This document shows, in pieces, positions 30,787 to 32,618 of a stretch of DNA of 32,618 nt. Position 1 is the stretch's first letter. Each line of letters starts with the position of its first letter. Origin of the DNA: Prevotella sp. (GTDB taxonomy: Bacteria > Bacteroidota > Bacteroidia > Bacteroidales > Bacteroidaceae); assembly GCA_017965475.1 (NCBI GenBank), contig JAGCPV010000035.1:1-32618 (forward strand), given 5' to 3'. The notes beneath the pieces are model-generated. The model worked only from the letters and a program-made list of their open reading frames with translations. It did not search any database and had not been told where the DNA came from. The translations under genes and the position numbers were made by a program.

Positions 30787-32618
30787 ATGAAAATAGAAAA
30801 GAATATGAAAAAGATTATATTATCAGTGCTCGCCCTCTTTGCAGGCGGTGTCGCCTTCACCTCTTGCGAGGACCAGCTTGACATCGAGCAGAAGGGTGTC
30901 ATCGCAATTGAGGACTTCTATGAGACGGACGATGACGTCTGGAAGGCCCTGGCCTCTGCTTACGAGAACTTCAACGGTAATACGATGGGCCGCGCCATGG
31001 GTCCTGGTATCTACACCCCAGCCAAGGTGCTGGCCAACCACCCGGGCGATGATGTATGCTACGGCAGTGAGTACTACGGTGACCATGAGTTCGGTGGATC
31101 CGTCAATGAGTTCCGTTTCCTCCACACTCCTGAGGCCATCATCTATCACTACAAGGGCCTTTTCCTCTCGATTTATGCTGACAACCTTGTCATCGAGCAG
31201 TTCCAGGATCTTGCTACACCAGCTCGTAAGCAGGCCGTGGCCGAGGCTCGTGTGCTCCGTGCCTACAACTACTTCCTGCTGGCCCAGTACTGGGGAACAC
31301 CTCCTTTCGTGGATCATGTCCCGAGTGCCACTGAGACCATCACCAACAGTGATGCCGAGGGTGCTCCTGAGAATGCTCCTAAGACACAGCAGGACTACTA
31401 CAAGTGGGTAGCCTCTGAGTGTACGGCAGTCGTCGGTGACCTGCCTGAACGTAAGGATGTCAACGATAAGGATGGTGCCTATCGCGTGACCAAGGGCTTC
31501 GCTTATGCCCTGGCCGGTAAGGCTCTGATGTTCGCTGAGGACTTTGCAGGTGCCAAAGACGCCCTGAAGAAGGTGATCGACTCTGGCAAGTATGCACTTG
31601 TTCCTGGTGATCAGTACATGGACCAGTTCCATATCCAGGGTGACGGTAGTCCCGAGAAGATCTTCGAGGTGAACATCCGCTACAATGCCAGCGCCGGTGA
31701 GTACAGCTCAGGTAGTGGCTGGGGTTGGAACCAGCACAGCACATGGATGGAATCTAACTCCTTCCAGATCCGTTCCGATAAGTTCAAGAAGCCGCCATTG
31801 CAGGCCTACACGGGTAGTGTTCAGGGCTGGGGTTCAATCGGTGTTCCCGAGTGGTACGGACAGGCATTCGTTGAGAACGATGGTAAGGACTCTAAGCGTC
31901 TGCAGGCTACGCTGATTCACATCGACGACATGATCTACGGTGAGACAGGTATTGAGCTGATCGACACTTATTATGGCAAGCTCGCTGAGATGACCCATGA
32001 TGAGAAGGTGAAGAACGATAAGATCGGTATCAAGCCGGGTCGTAGAGGTCACTATGGCCAGTCGTTCTGGATTCCCATCAAGCATGTCATCCGTCTGGGT
32101 GATGCTGAGGAGGAAGGCGGATCGTTCGGTTCTGGTCATCGTCTGAACAACATCATCATCATGCGTTACGCCGAGGTGCTGCTCAACTATGCCGAGTGCT
32201 GCCTCCGTACTAATGATGCCGCTTCTGCCAAGACTTATATCAACCAGATCCAGGAGCGTGCCGGTTCCAAGACCGTCAGCAGCTCAGTTGACCTGGTGAC
32301 CCTGAAGAAGGAGAAGTCGTTCGAGCTCTGGTTCGAGGGCTGCCGTTATCAGGACTTGATGCGCTGGAGCAAGATAGATAATGATTCCTACACGAAGGAG
32401 TGTATGGATCACCTGAAGAGCCAGGGTAAGCATGTTCCCAACCTCTGCGACAAACTCTCTGAGAAGCCGGAAGCTGTTGAGGCAAACTGGGAGGATCTTG
32501 TTTGGGAGAATGGTTCAGAGGCTAACAGCCGCTTCTTCATCATCCATACGCATGACGCCATGGATGCTCACTATGAGGTAGGCTGGCAGGAGAAGCACAG
32601 ACTGTTCCCCTATCCGCA
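30787..32618 (+). CDS. SusD-like surface glycan-binding lipoprotein, right-truncated
   Basis: The open frame runs off the window after 610 codons; about 20 residues should be missing, since it breaks at HRLFPYP, normally close to the SusD C-terminus. A lipoprotein signal is clear (MKKIILSVLALFAGGVAFTS then Cys), which would put the protein on the cell surface. SusD/RagB features include LDIEQKGVIAIEDFY at the N-terminus, ARKQAVAEARVLRAYNYFLL (helical TPR core) and NNIIIMRYAEVLLNYAECC, FELWFEGCRYQDLMRW in the C-terminal half. Start is at 30787, or at 30805, where the classic MKKII signal begins. It is the partner of the SusC gene 33 bp upstream. The bound glycan cannot be read from sequence. 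Confidence 0.92.
   Translation, partial: MKIEKNMKKIILSVLALFAGGVAFTSCEDQLDIEQKGVIAIEDFYETDDDVWKALASAYENFNGNTMGRAMGPGIYTPAKVLANHPGDDVCYGSEYYGDHEFGGSVNEFRFLHTPEAIIYHYKGLFLSIYADNLVIEQFQDLATPARKQAVAEARVLRAYNYFLLAQYWGTPPFVDHVPSATETITNSDAEGAPENAPKTQQDYYKWVASECTAVVGDLPERKDVNDKDGAYRVTKGFAYALAGKALMFAEDFAGAKDALKKVIDSGKYALVPGDQYMDQFHIQGDGSPEKIFEVNIRYNASAGEYSSGSGWGWNQHSTWMESNSFQIRSDKFKKPPLQAYTGSVQGWGSIGVPEWYGQAFVENDGKDSKRLQATLIHIDDMIYGETGIELIDTYYGKLAEMTHDEKVKNDKIGIKPGRRGHYGQSFWIPIKHVIRLGDAEEEGGSFGSGHRLNNIIIMRYAEVLLNYAECCLRTNDAASAKTYINQIQERAGSKTVSSSVDLVTLKKEKSFELWFEGCRYQDLMRWSKIDNDSYTKECMDHLKSQGKHVPNLCDKLSEKPEAVEANWEDLVWENGSEANSRFFIIHTHDAMDAHYEVGWQEKHRLFPYP

Noticed and set aside
30823-31632. Minus-strand open frame of 269 codons within the SusD gene
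   Set aside because: SusD on the plus strand is certain, and the antisense product has no family features or promoter.

Overview
The window looks like chromosomal DNA of a gut or rumen Bacteroidales, most probably a Prevotella-type organism. Evidence: a SusC/SusD pair, GH97 and GH9 enzymes beside it, a TonB-C/TPR regulator cluster, almost no Shine-Dalgarno sequences, and repeated matches to the Bacteroidetes promoter (TTTG, 19-20 bp, TAnnTTTG) just upstream of start codons. The genus is inferred from protein style; nothing could be searched.

Layout. (1) 1-2698: the tail of a TolC-type efflux protein on +, then a minus-strand operon of pyridoxamine kinase, RluA-type pseudouridine synthase and a Dabb protein. 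(2) 2765-4660: a UPF1-like SF1 helicase, transcribed from a perfectly symmetric divergent promoter shared with the kinase. (3) 9891-4642 (minus): a six-gene nonulosonic-acid operon of NeuB-type synthase, KdsC-like HAD phosphatase (very like KDN-9-phosphate phosphatase), PseF-like cytidylyltransferase, Gfo/Idh/MocA oxidoreductase, SDR and a DUF4910/M28-like protein. It has its own promoter and very tight spacing. (4) 10136-13211 (+): secreted TonB-C protein, membrane-tethered TPR/HTH regulator and a TPR protein. (5) 13280-15957 (+): GNAT-like protein translationally coupled to a shrunken GH2 relative. (6) 15963-16240: a non-coding 278-bp element made of two inverted 53-bp hairpin modules around four 21-bp repeats. 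(7) 21556-16254 (minus): ECF sigma factor, single-pass anti-sigma-like protein, secreted two-repeat protein, secreted thioredoxin-fold protein sharing that repeat, and a small membrane protein. (8) 21751-22749 (+): a small carboxypeptidase-regulatory-domain protein and an MgtC-like membrane protein. (9) 22756-32618: a polysaccharide-utilisation region with GH9 (minus) divergent from GH97 (+), then SusC and SusD. SusD runs off the right edge.

How the parts work together. The NulO operon should make a CMP-activated nine-carbon sugar acid from PEP and a hexose-6-phosphate-type acceptor (synthase, phosphatase, cytidylyltransferase), with two redox enzymes as candidate tailoring or epimerising steps. 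No glycosyltransferase and none of the UDP-sugar aminotransferase steps of Leg or Pse synthesis are present. The sigma/anti-sigma operon probably controls its own envelope-located products. The PUL would bind and import a glycan through SusC/SusD and trim it with a probable retaining alpha-galactosidase-type GH97 and a GH9. The SusC promoter carries four phased TGTWAC boxes, and no cognate regulator is in the window.

The most unusual items are the 278-bp hairpin/repeat element, the KDN-like operon with its oxidoreductase pair, the domain shared by two products of the sigma operon, the phased SusC operator array, and a heptamer tandem repeat spanning a stop/start junction. No tRNA, rRNA, CRISPR, transposase or integrase was seen. 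The only gene-free stretch near 300 bases is 15958-16253.
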